From Salticus scenicus (Eukaryota; Arthropoda; Arachnida; Araneae; Salticidae): 64,000 nt of DNA. Shown here piece by piece: positions 1-10,275 of the stretch (its first letter is position 1; each line of letters opens with the position of its first letter). The position numbers and the translations under genes are program-made. The notes beneath the pieces were generated by a model, which saw nothing but the letters and a program-made list of their open reading frames with translations, had not been told where the DNA came from and did not search any database. The stretch is taken from positions 319,608,244 to 319,672,243 of the forward strand of contig OZ005652.1 of the NCBI GenBank assembly GCA_963930645.1, written 5' to 3'.

Positions 1-869
1 TTTACATCTTACATAGTCAGTAAACAGTAAGAAAGTATTCGCTCCCAAACTGAAGCAAAACAAATGACAATGCATTTGGCGTTTAATTACACGCCAAGTT
101 CAAAGTGTGAAGATAGAGAATGGTTGCTTTACTTTAGGAATAATCATATGTATATTTTCAAAAAGTGACGAGCAATTCATTGACCGTTGTTAGGGAATGT
201 TGGCATGATTTCGCCAAGATTTAGACCCATGGGAAAATAACTAACTAAGCACATATTTTATTTGATCGTTGATGTAAATTAGGCGACGAGAGGCTGCTTC
301 GATGTAAGATTAAAAGACACCGAATTAATTATTTTCTGGTTTCACAAAGCAAAAGGATAGAAATAAGTCAAAACATTATCATTTACAGAGCGAAAAGAAT
401 TTTCAGTACGTTAAGCATGTTAAGTGAATACTGGGAACAGATCAAAGATTTTTGTTTCAGTTACATAGATAAAGACATGAAAGGGAAGATATAAAAATTA
501 GAAAACGCATATTGTAAATTTCTTATTTATAGGTTAAAAACAGTTATTCCATTATACTTTAAATAGTTGATTTAGATTAAAGAATTTAATTTATAATTTT
601 ATTTATTTAGAGAATTTACCTATCCTTTAAAGAGAAAAATATAATTTTTATAATATGTGATAATCTATATCACACCACTCAACCCATCTGTCTATCTGTC
701 TGTATATATACATATTTCCTAATAATTTATAACCCTTTTTTATTCCTTGTATCTCATACATATTTGTAGAAATCTCAGGCCAAATGATTGCTTGACTTAT
801 GGGAATTATTTTGTGTAACCTTGTAAACTAATAACACATTTAATGCCTATCACTTTCCACAGAAATCAA
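1..869. other. AT-rich non-coding, no gene seen
   Basis: No open frame of note, no RNA gene and no recognisable transposon terminus. Sequence is AT-rich with short A and T runs, like the rest of the presumed intron. Confidence 0.5.
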
Positions 870-1300
870 GATCTTAAACATTCTAGTAATATATGTTTAA
901 TTCCTTATGTTTAAAGGCGTGTAACAATGTTAAAATGCACTTATAGGATGTACCATCTATAGACCGTATTGTTACGAAATTCTTTTGTGGGCCCCTGTAC
1001 ACGAGTCGCAGTAATTATACACAGCAATAAAAACTATATAACTAATTCATTGTAACTCTTTAATATTTGAACCAAGTTTGACATCATTTGGATGATTATA
1101 GAATATCATCAAAATGCTTTTATGTCGTTCTGTAAATAATTTATTTAGTCTATACATATGTTTTTTCTTGAGAAAAAAAAATAATGTATGTTAATTCCAT
1201 TATGTTCAATGCAGCGTAAACGCATTAAAATGTGCTAAATAAAAACCAATCCATAGGCTATAATCTCATCTTTTTTTTAACACGCTTTTATTAGCTTCAC

Positions 1301-1341
1301 CTGTATGTATGTATGTATGTATGTTTGTATGTATGTTTGTA
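1301..1341. repeat. (TATG)n-type microsatellite
   Basis: GTAT/GTTT tetranucleotide run, imperfect toward its 3' end. Confidence 0.85.
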
Positions 1342-1394
1342 ACTTCTCTGGGAGCAAACAAAAAATTTATATTGTAAAAAAATACTTTGCCTAT

Positions 1395-1468
1395 GTGAAC
1401 GATGTGGCGTTGAGGTAAGGCGCCGCGCTACGAACTTAAAGGTCCAGCGTTCGATCCCCGTTAGGTTT
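1395..1468 (+). repeat. tRNA-like module, probable SINE head
   Basis: The GC-rich stretch has an A-box-like TGGCGTTGAGGTAAGGCGC and a B-box-like GTTCGATCCCC about 45 bases downstream, followed at once by a T-run at 1467-1479 able to stop RNA polymerase III. Known pol III internal promoters have this layout. The ends do not pair into a clear acceptor stem, so I read it as a tRNA-derived SINE or tRNA pseudogene rather than a functional tRNA. Confidence 0.5.
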
Positions 1469-1532
1469 TTTTTTTTTTTAAATGTTTTTTGTTTAATTCT
1501 AAGTTATTTTAATTAAAGATTTAAACGTATGT

Positions 1533-1625
1533 AAATATTACGGTGTGTTACTCACACGATTTTCTCTTACCCTGAATTTTAATACATAAGATAGATATTT
1601 TGTGCTTTTTAGTTCACATTTCTAT
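1533..1625 (+). repeat. Family A 5'-end fragment
   Basis: GGTGTGTTACTCACACGA followed by TTTTCTCTTACCCTGAA matches the 5' end of the three large family A copies (see 23539, 26215, 37303), diverged and cut off after about 90 bases. Confidence 0.6.
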
Positions 1626-1989
1626 AAAAGCGTGTTCTATAATTTTTTAAGACTATAATATTATTTTTTTCTATGTCCCTGTAATCAAGCCATTAACATT
1701 CATACAACCGTAAAAACTATACAACTTATTCTATGTTTAGCTCATGAATAATTGTTCGAAATTTGATATAATTTGGATGATTATGTGACATTGCCAGAAC
1801 ACTCTTGTAAGGTCTGTATATTAAGAACATATTTTCTACAGAAAACTTTTTTTAAGCATCTTAAAAATGTATGTTAATTAAATTTTGTTGAATGAAGTGT
1901 AACCCTGTTAAAATGCGTTTAAACGAAATTCTTCCGGAGGCCATAGTGATAAAGAAAACTTTGGTGAGTCCCTGTACACAATTTATAAA

Positions 1990-2113
1990 CAACTAGCAGG
2001 CTAGACCCGCTTCGCTGGTCACTATATTTAAACGAATTTCGAATTAAAAAAAATTACTTTATCAAAATTAATTATAGCCTGTAGCACTCAGGGATAATGT
2101 AGCTTTTAGATAC

Positions 2114-2144
<31 letters not shown>

Positions 2145-2272
2145 AGCGGTTTAGTAACTCTAAAGATTACCTTCTACATATAAACAAAGATTTCCTCTTT
2201 ATATATTAGTATGGATAACATAAACATAATTGACAAAATAACAGAATAAAAAACAAATAATTTAGATTTTCA

Positions 2273-2309
<37 letters not shown>

Positions 2310-2640
2310 ATTTTTTAAACGGTTTCCTTTTACGGGGATCCAATTTGAAGCCCAAAGCTTTACCTCGAAGCCACGGTAGACAACAGCCTTCATTGCAGTA
2401 TTTCATTTCTTTTTTCTTTCTTTCTTTTTCCAGTTTTTATGGGGATTTTAATTAAATATTGAAATTTCGAATTAAAAAAAAATATTTTATCAAAATTAAT
2501 TATAGCTGGTAGCACTCAGGTATGGTGTAGCTCTTGATTAGTGAATATATAGATTTTTAAATCGGTTCAGTAGTTCCAGAGATTACCCTCTGCATACAAA
2601 CAAAATTTAGCTATTTCATTATAGCGTCTGAACATGTATG
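1990..2640 (+). repeat. Family E 5' end plus spaced duplication
   Basis: Starts with CTAGCAGGCTAGACCCGC and GGTCACTATATTTAAA, a terminus also found at 15931, 39475 and inverted at 31345. The block that follows (AAAATTAATTATAGCCTG to the ATAAACAAAG segment, 2045-2200) is repeated at 2475-2620 with moderate divergence. Homopolymer runs at 2118 and 2274 separate the copies. Confidence 0.55.
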
Positions 2641-3079
2641 CCAATTTACAAGTCAATCGGGGAATTTTTGAGGCTGCTATTGCGGTACTTACAAATTCTG
2701 TCCATAAGCTGTAATAAAAAGAAAAACTTTGATGCGTCCTTGTAGACGAACTACAAATAAAATACACAACCAAAACTATACAGCTGATTTTGTGTGGTTC
2801 ATGAATATGTGAACCAATTTGCAAGTCAATAGAGTTATTTTTGCTGCTGCTATTGCGAAACATTACACACATACAGACACATAAAGAGACAGAACCAAAA
2901 ACCTCTTAGGTCTGCTCTCTACATGGAGGCTTCCGCTGACGTTTCGTTAAATAGTTGAATTTCGGGAAAAAATTTCAGTTTAAAAAAATTTTCCTTGTTT
3001 ATATTATTTTTATACTAAATTAATAATATTAATAATAATGGATTATATATCATAATAAATTACTTTAATATTAATAAAA

Positions 3080-3480
3080 TAATTTGGTGTGGCACTCACA
3101 CATTTTTCTGCTACGATGCACTTTAATACTATAAAGAAAAGATAGATCACAGATTTAGATGCAAAATAAAAAGAGCTAAATATGAATGTACTTTAAAAAC
3201 AGTTTTATTTGACATTATCAAATATATGTCAACTTCATCGTTTGAATACAGTACTTACCTTCGTAAAAATTTTAAAGCTGTTCTCTCATTTGATCTTCAG
3301 AATACCAAACTTGAAATTCCTACAGCTACTTGCTTTTAAATTATGCTGATAAAAGACATACACACTTATCAACTGCTAAAATTTTGACTTTCGTATTCAG
3401 GAGGCCTCAAAACGTGTAATTGGAACAAATAATCAGTTTTAAAAAGTGGACTTAAAGCAATAATTTGTCTTTCAATTGCA
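3080..3480 (+). repeat. Diverged family A copy
   Basis: Begins TTGGTGTGGCACTCACACA and contains the family A landmarks in order: an ATTATGCTGATAAAAGACA segment and a CGTATTCAGGAGGCCTCA segment near 3397. Much shorter than the 1-kb copies, so internally deleted and old. Confidence 0.55.
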
Positions 3481-3689
3481 TGTGAAAGTAGTTATCATTC
3501 CTAAATAGTTTTCCTGGACTGGGTAAATGTTAGTTAAGCACTTGCACCAATTACATTGAATAAGAAAAAATGTATTCAGTTAATTTTGAGAAGTCCTCTA
3601 TATTGTCTTTAGACTGCATACGCACTACAAACTTTATTTAAACTTAAGACAGTGTGAAAAACATAAAACACAACATGCAATACACTTCC

Positions 3690-4200
3690 AATAATTTACA
3701 AGTATAGTCTTAAATCCTAATACATCTGAATTCTTTTGCATGGCTCTGTAAAGGAATAGTGAATGGTTTTCATACCATATCTTTTGCTATACATGCTTTT
3801 ATGCACAGAAAATGTATGTTTATTTCTTTTATTATTATGATTATTATTATTTAGTGCAATCTTGAGTATTAAACTGTATCTACCTGAAATTTCACCCACC
3901 CTTAGATGTAGTGTACTTGAATTTTCTTGGATGTCCTTGTACACAAACCATTTTCCCTACCTCAACGAAAATTTTAATATAGCATTCCTATATGATGGAG
4001 AGTTAGAAAACCGAGTTTGGACTTCATGCTGTTAGTTGTTCTTGAGTTATGCTGATAACAGATTCTCACATAGAGACTAATCGTTAAAAACCTGAATTTC
4101 GGATTCATAGAGGACTTTTAAACGTCTAAGTGCAATAAAAACCCAATTTCGAAAATTTGTCTCAAAAACAAAGCCTTCTAATATGGATAAGAGAAATTAA
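3690..4200 (+). repeat. Diverged 3' half of family A
   Basis: In order: a CTACCTGAAATTTC block, the GTCCTTGTACACAAACCATT motif near 3930, ACCGAGTTTGGACTT, GAGTTATGCTGATAACAGA, and a final AATTTCGAAAATTTGTCTC followed by a degraded GATAAGAGAAATT end. The order and orientation match 37900-38322. The 5' part is not recognisable. Confidence 0.65.
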
Positions 4201-5500
4201 AAAAAGAGTTTTAATGTTTCTTCCTTTTTGTTAAATTTCTCTAATATGAGACATTAAATATTTTTTATCTTAATTTTTGATAATTTAATAATGTTTACGG
4301 CTTTTTACCCTCACTGACACGTTAACTGTATATTTTTTCAAGGCAGAATTTATTTATTTTTAAAAAAAGAAAGAAAAAAAATTCGATATCTCCTAAATAT
4401 TTTTTATTATTATGCCTTAAAAATATATCAGCAAGCATATAGAAAATAATAAGCAACAATAACAAATAAGAAATTAGTTATTTCTTATCCAATACAAAAT
4501 GGAACCGCTTGCTCATTATTTACGAAATTTTCAGAATTTTAGTTTTATTTTTCTAGAAGGAAAAAGAAAATATTTTATAATTTAAAGTATTCAGTTAATG
4601 TATTTTTGTCTTTAATTTCGCCATTAATATTTTTAGTTTCAATAATTTTCTCTGATTTATTTTACGTTAGTAGTTTCAATAACAACAACAAAAATATTTA
4701 AGAAAAATGCTTTTACGTTTAATATTCAATACCTTTTTAATAAATTACTAGTCTCTAATGTGAGTCTTATGTGAAATAATTTTCTCTATTAATTTTTGGT
4801 AATTTAAGTATGTTCGTGAATTTTATTTCTCAATTATCAAATGTTCATTGATTATTTGATAGCGGAAATTACAAAGAGAAATTTGATATCTCCCAAACAT
4901 TTTTGATTATCATACTTAAAAAAAAAAAAAAAAAAAAAAAAAAGTATCAGTAACTGCAGTTTCTTAGGTAATGGATGTTAGTTTAGAAACTAAACTTTTA
5001 TAAAAATTGTAATTTCAGCTGTTAAAACAGAGAGTTACTCAACTCCATTAGCCTGATATTTAAGACTTTTAACGACTTAACGCTATCAAAAGGTGTTATG
5101 TTACGTACAATCTTTATTATTTTTTAATTGCTAATTCCCTATCGAAGTCGATAGGATTAAAATTATGATTAAGTAAGAGTGTATGAGGGAACTGAAAGGC
5201 AGAAATTAATCAGAGGAGATATATAAGATCCATTTTAATAAGTTTATGATTAATATTCTGAATTAATAAGACTTTCAATGACTAATATAGGATACATTAT
5301 CTCATAATATATCGTTGTATCGGTAATATCTGCTTAAGGATTCTTACAGAAGTTATTGTGAATATTATAACTTATTTGGTTAAGTTAGAAAAGTGATGAC
5401 AGCTTTTTTTAGCGGCAGAACATTTCGTCTTCGGAAATGAATAATATATCTTTTTTTTTTTTTTTTAATAATCAAACCGAATTTATCTATATTTTCCGGG
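4200..5500. other. AT-rich non-coding, no gene seen
   Basis: Long A and T runs (for example 4917-4944 and 5451-5466). No open frame, TIR pair or RNA-like element recognised. Confidence 0.45.
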
Positions 5501-5507
5501 TGATTAA

Positions 5508-6004
5508 CCCGTTAGCGCCCAGTGCCCTCATTTGAGGACAACTAATAAAATGGCACGTATATTTTTTGTAGTTTCTTGGAATGATTTCTGTTTTTTAGTG
5601 ACAGTTTATAGTGTCACTCTAAATGATCCCTGAAAGTTTTATGTTCCTGCTATTAATTATTATTTCATAATTTGGATAGTCATTTTATGATTTTTCATTC
5701 GTCGCACATATATTTGCTTTTTACGTAGGTATACTAATTTATATTATAATATATATTATAATACTTTACTTTCGAGATCTTTGTCAACATATAATAAGAA
5801 ATTAATCTGTTATCTCAAAGTTTTTCTATCTCGAAGTTTTCTCGCTAGAACACTAAACGTCAATAAATGAGGATAGGCTTTAAATTTAAAACTATCAGAA
5901 GAATTATTTAAGTTAATATATTTTACTGTCAGTTGTCTATATTAATTTAGAAGTGAAATAATCAGCTAATAATATTTTGCAAAATTAATTCGGGCGTTAA
6001 CGGG
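5508..6004. mobile_element. piggyBac-like MITE, TTAA-flanked
   Basis: A 497-bp element is bounded by TTAA on both sides (5504-5507 and 6005-6008). Its ends are inverted: CCCGTTAGCGCCC at the left and GGGCGTTAACGGG at the right. TTAA target duplication and C-rich tips are hallmarks of piggyBac superfamily elements. A small palindrome CCTCA/TGAGG lies about 20 bases inside the left tip. The interior is AT-rich with no transposase, so it is a non-autonomous copy. Similar in plan to 24648-24952. Confidence 0.8.
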
Positions 6005-6009
6005 TTAAA

Positions 6010-6680
6010 ATAAGCTTTATGGACATATATTAAAAGTTGATAGAACAAACCGAGGTATATTTTTCTAAGATTATCAGTGACAAAATACACTAATTTAATC
6101 AAAGATGCAGGACGTCTCAATCCAAACTCAATCAAGAATTTTACAACTAACTCCAAAAATAATTATACGTTTTGGGATATATTTTTACAATATTATCTTA
6201 CTCCGTGTGAATTGGTATGGTTCTGGGATGAGAAGTGGACACTAAGCGGGTCTAGACAATACTGAGTAAAACATTGTAGGTTTAAAAATAAGCTGATTGT
6301 ACGTATATAGTTTTTAATCAAGTGACTGTATAATATCGCATTTCGCACTTTTTCTGATATCATCTCGACAATGACAGCCTCATTACTGCCTTTAGATTTA
6401 ATTATTTGAAATTAATTTTAAATGGCCGAAAATTTTGTTATATTTGAAACATCCAACATTAAGGAATTTTTCTATCTTTTCTATCCAATTTTCTATTTTC
6501 CTCCCCCTCTTTTTTATTTATTTATTTTATTTATGTGCGTGAGTGTGTTGCACACCTTAAAATTTGCTCTACTTTTTTCTTTTTCTTATTATTATTCTGC
6601 ATATATAAAAAGCTTAAACATATCTTTAGCATATTAAACATTTCTACAAATTCATCTATATACTTTTTTTTTTTTTTTTT
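6010..6680. other. AT-rich non-coding, no gene seen
   Basis: Short open frames in this stretch run through low-complexity sequence and have no recognisable domain or splice context. Confidence 0.45.
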
Positions 6681-6809
6681 AAAGGACTGAGGACTATTAG
6701 CTTCAATCTGGGATTTTTGCGGCGTCATTTTTCGATAGTTGGACATTTATCAAAATCTAAAATTTATTGAAAATATAATTGAATAATTTGAGAGCGATGT
6801 TATAATTCG

Positions 6810-6840
<31 letters not shown>

Positions 6841-6888
6841 AATAGTCCTCCTAAACTAAATTCTGCTTTTGCCAGAATTTCATCAAAA

Positions 6889-6890
<2 letters not shown>
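6681..6890 (+). repeat. Family H repeat, copy 1
   Basis: Matches an inverted copy at 34846-35056. Landmarks are AATCTGGGATTTTTGCG, CGATAGTTGGACATTT and GCCAGAATTTCATCAAAAC. GAGGACTATTAG (6689-6700) is inverted at 6839-6850, so the unit has internal inverted ends. An A-run of about 30 bases sits in the middle. No coding. Confidence 0.7.
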
Positions 6891-6922
<32 letters not shown>

Positions 6923-7261
6923 GAAAGGAAAAGAAAAGAAAATTAATAATAATCAGTATCGAAACAAACACTATCGAAAAAGTTTTTTTTTTAATAATTT
7001 TGAATTAGGAAATAAAAAGTGCGCGTGCAAAAGGAAATAAAAATAAGTAAAAAAATGGTTTTAATGATTTAATTTTTATATAAAACATGATCGTGTGTTA
7101 TCTTAAAATGTAGATGTAAACTTTTAAGTTTATGTGGTGCGTGTGGCATCTATAAAATTTGTTTTAAGAAATAGAATAGATTAAAGATCTTTTCATTATT
7201 TAAAAAAAAATGAAATAAAAATAAAATAAAATAATACAAGCTTTTAATATGACATTATTTG

Positions 7262-7317
<56 letters not shown>

Positions 7318-8310
7318 TAAGTTAGTAAGTTTTATAAAAAGAAATAAACTGCTTTCATTTCAGATTTTAAGTTTGTAATGATTCATTTTATTTTGACCAA
7401 GATCAAATTCCAAAAATGATAAATCATTAGAAAAGACTAAAATATATATACCTTGTAATACTTTCGTTTAAAAGAAATAATTTAAAATGAAAGTTTTTCC
7501 TGAAACTTGAAACAGATTGTACAAAAATAAATAAATAAATAAATAAATAAAAAATAAATAAATAAATAAAATAAATGAATAATTGCTAAATCTTTTTTTA
7601 TGTATGATCTACAAAAGATCGAATTTTGAAAAATAGTAACCATTTATTGTTTCATTGTAATACACAATAACAAGATGTAACTTTAAAAGATTGCGGAATA
7701 ATAAGAATAATGATGATGTTTTAACCAGAATTTCTTCCAAGGTTCTTCAGAGTTACCTTTAAGTGTTATAGTTTGCTAACACGAGATAATTTCAATAATA
7801 TAATAGTAAAATTTTGATTAATTACTGATAATGTCAACTATGCATAAATATAAATTTGTTAAATTTATGCTACTTGAATGTTTTATATGCTGGGAAATTT
7901 TTTGTTAATAAATAAGACAATTCACTGTTGAGCTTCATTTTTGGGAAAGCACTTTAAAAATAGTAAAAATGTTTTTTTTCAGCCATGAATTTTGATCATT
8001 TTTCATTCGCAAGTGAAGAAATTTTAAAAACACGAGGTTATCTGATATTTGTAACCAGGCATAGTAACTTATTGTATTCTTTACGTTCTGTTATTATTCT
8101 TATTATTTTCATTCATTCATGCGTTTTTATTTTATTTATTTATTTTTTAATAAAAACGAATATTAAAAACCCATATGCCGTACGTAAAATATTAGTTTTT
8201 CATAATATTGAATAACTTGATTTAACTATCAATTTTGTGAAAAAATATTATTATTATTATTTTAATGCTATAATTAGTAAGACTATCCACCAAAGCCTCT
8301 CAAAAGTATA
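6891..8310. other. AT-rich non-coding with microsatellites
   Basis: Contains a T-run at 6892-6920, a (CA)n run at 7263-7302 passing into (TA)n to about 7318, and (AAAT)n at 7523-7575. No gene recognised. Confidence 0.5.
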
Positions 8311-8312
8311 TA

Positions 8313-8495
8313 CAGTCGAACCTCGTTAACGTGAATCTCAAGGGAGAAAAAAAAAAAAAAAAATGTGTTTATGTTATCAGTAGTTCATGCTATCAGTAAC
8401 TCAGAAACTGATCTTCCTTTTGACGGGGACTGTGAACACAATTCATGCTAAAAGTAATTCACGTTAATAGTGTTCACGTTAACAATGTTCGACTG
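8313..8495. mobile_element. TA-flanked MITE, pogo/Tigger-type ends
   Basis: A 183-bp element flanked by TA with inverted ends CAGTCGAACCTCGTTAAC at the left and the complement of CAGTCGAACATTGTTAAC at the right, continuing into ACGTGAA on both sides. CAGTnnAACC-type tips and TA target sites are typical of pogo/Tigger elements in the Tc1/mariner superfamily. The interior holds further copies of the ATTCACG/ATGCTA motif and no coding. Confidence 0.75.
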
Positions 8496-8499
8496 TATA

Positions 8500-8906
8500 T
8501 ATATAATGGAAATGATCGTTTGATGTTAATTTTGCCAAATGCAGGACATGCAAAATACGTTAATGCCTATTTCGTTGATACCATTCGTTTCAAACTTGTA
8601 ATAAAATTTCACAAATCACTCAAATTAATAAATTATTTTTTTTAAATACCTATATTTAAAATTTTCACACTATGGCAGAAAATTATTTCTAGTTTAACTT
8701 TTAATTTCCACATTCTTATTTTTGCCTATATCATCGGTTTTTCTGGAATTTTGTATATGTGGAAAAATCTCTTTAAAAACAAACAACGAAATGTTTTTTT
8801 TTTTTTTTTTTTTAATAAATATTCTGAGGTAACAGTATTTAGTATTTGTTATTGAAAATAATAATTTTTGTTGACTTTAATCGTTTAACCCTTTAACGAG
8901 AGAAAA

Positions 8907-8943
<37 letters not shown>

Positions 8944-9380
8944 GCTGCTTTCATCTAGAACGAATAAGTAACCATTTTCTAAATCACCAGCTGAGTGAAG
9001 TTAGGATTGATTATAAAGAAAGGAGAAGTCACGACGTAACTAGAGAAAATGGATTTAAGAACAGTTTCGTTGAAATTCAGAAATATATACATATAAAGAA
9101 TTCGAGGTTATTTTTTTTATTTACTTTTTATTATGTATTTATTTATTTATTTATTATTTTATTTTTTTTGCCGTGTGAGTTCATGTTTTTAGCTTATATA
9201 TAGTTTTTTTTTTTTTCATTTTTAAGGACTGTGACGAATGATATTGGTCATTTTAAAATAAATATAACGCTTATTAATCTTCAATTTATTCGGCAATATT
9301 TGCATGAGTATGAGAAATTAGATGTACAAAAATATGTTAGTAGTGAAAATAATTTTTTTTCACAGTTTTTAATATTCTTT
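8500..9380. other. AT-rich non-coding, no gene seen
   Basis: Includes T-run 8792-8813 and a (TA)n run at 8912-8942. Nothing else recognised. Confidence 0.45.
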
Positions 9381-9384
9381 TTGC

Positions 9385-9500
9385 AGGTTTGTACGAATGT
9401 CTTTCATTGGTGATTTGACGGTCTCTTTTGGGACCCCCTTGATAGCATTTTCGATCAAACGAGTGAAATGTTCTTTGCTGGCGGCACATTTCTTTGAGGA

Positions 9501-9541
<41 letters not shown>

Positions 9542-9667
9542 GAGCCCAATATCTCTCAATGGGGTGACGCGGTGGGACATTTGGTGGGTTCATGGTTTTT
9601 GGCATGAAATTGATGAAATTTTGTTTCATAAAATTTGTCGCCCTTTTTGAATAATGAGCTGTGGCTA
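9385..9667 (-). pseudogene. IS630/Tc1-type transposase C-terminus, broken
   Basis: Read on the minus strand from 9667, the frame gives LFWSDLATAHYS, then an NPPNVPPRHPIERYWAL block ending at a stop near 9540. WSDLAxxHYS is the second catalytic Asp context and PxHPIExxWAL the third acidic residue (Glu) context of IS630-Tc1-mariner transposases. A long T-run on the + strand (9501-9538) then breaks the frame. After it a different frame continues with a plausible C-terminal tail containing IENAIKGVPKETVKSPM. The first catalytic Asp and the DNA-binding region are absent. This is a fragment, separate in sequence type from the Tc1 elements at 20.5 kb and 37 kb. Confidence 0.7.
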
Positions 9668-9689
9668 AATCGGACCAAAATAATGTAAA

Positions 9690-10275
9690 CATATCGTGTG
9701 TTTTATTTTTAGGTATTTGTGTTAGCTATGTTTCAAAGCAAAAATTTTACGGATATCTGTGTTTTTGTTTGCGATATGAAGAATTTTCTGAAATCACGTT
9801 TTGTCCTACCCCCTCCCCTTCGGGGGCGAATTTCGTAAAATAGCTTCTTAGTGGATGTCTACGTAACAGAAGGAACATTGTCACAAAATTTCATGCTTCT
9901 AAGTCCAGGGGTTTGGGCTGGGTGATGATTGATGAATCACTCACTCACTCACTCAAGACAAACAATTTTATTACTCGTATATAGATGATTTTTAGGTATT
10001 TGTGTTAGCTGTGTTTTAAAGCAAAAATTTTACGGTTATAGCTTTTTTTTTTTTTTTTTTTTTTAGGTATGAAGGATTTTGTGAAATCACGTTTTGCCCT
10101 CCCTCCCCTCCTTCGGGGGCGAATTTCGTAAAATCGCTTCTTACTGGATGTCTACGTAACACAAGGAACATTGTCACAAAATTTCATGCTTCTAGAGGTC
10201 CAGGGGTTTCGACTGGGCGAGGGTGAATCACTCACTCCCTCCCTCCCTCAGGACAAACAATTTTATACATATAGA
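9690..10275 (+). repeat. Family G repeat, tandem duplicate
   Basis: Two copies about 290 bp apart (9706 and 9990) each begin TTTTTAGGTATTTGTGTTAGC. Each then has a pyrimidine-rich segment plus TCGGGGGCGAATTTCGTAAA, GATGTCTACGTAACA, CATTGTCACAAAATTTCATG, a (CACT)n or (CCCT)n stretch, and end GACAAACAATTTTAT. A minus-strand relative lies at 54140-54760. Confidence 0.7.

Larger units (their letters stand above)
870..2835 (+). repeat. Dispersed repeat B, three same-strand copies
   Basis: Three diverged copies lie at about 870-1260, 1675-2000 and 2690-2835. The first two share an ATTTGGATGATTAT block followed by AATGTATGTTAATT and then a TGTTAAAATG-type segment. Copies carry a C-C-TGTACAC-like motif (990, 1978; degraded at 2730), which also occurs in families A and D below. 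Copies are interrupted by other repeats. No coding capacity is visible; these look like old non-autonomous element relics. Alignment by eye only, so boundaries are approximate. Confidence 0.5.

Noticed and set aside
2206..2406. Minus-strand frame with Cys-rich start
   Set aside because: Runs through a poly-A tract giving poly-Phe; no support as a gene.
6750..6971. Lys/Phe-rich open frame
   Set aside because: Produced by poly-A and poly-T runs; low complexity only.
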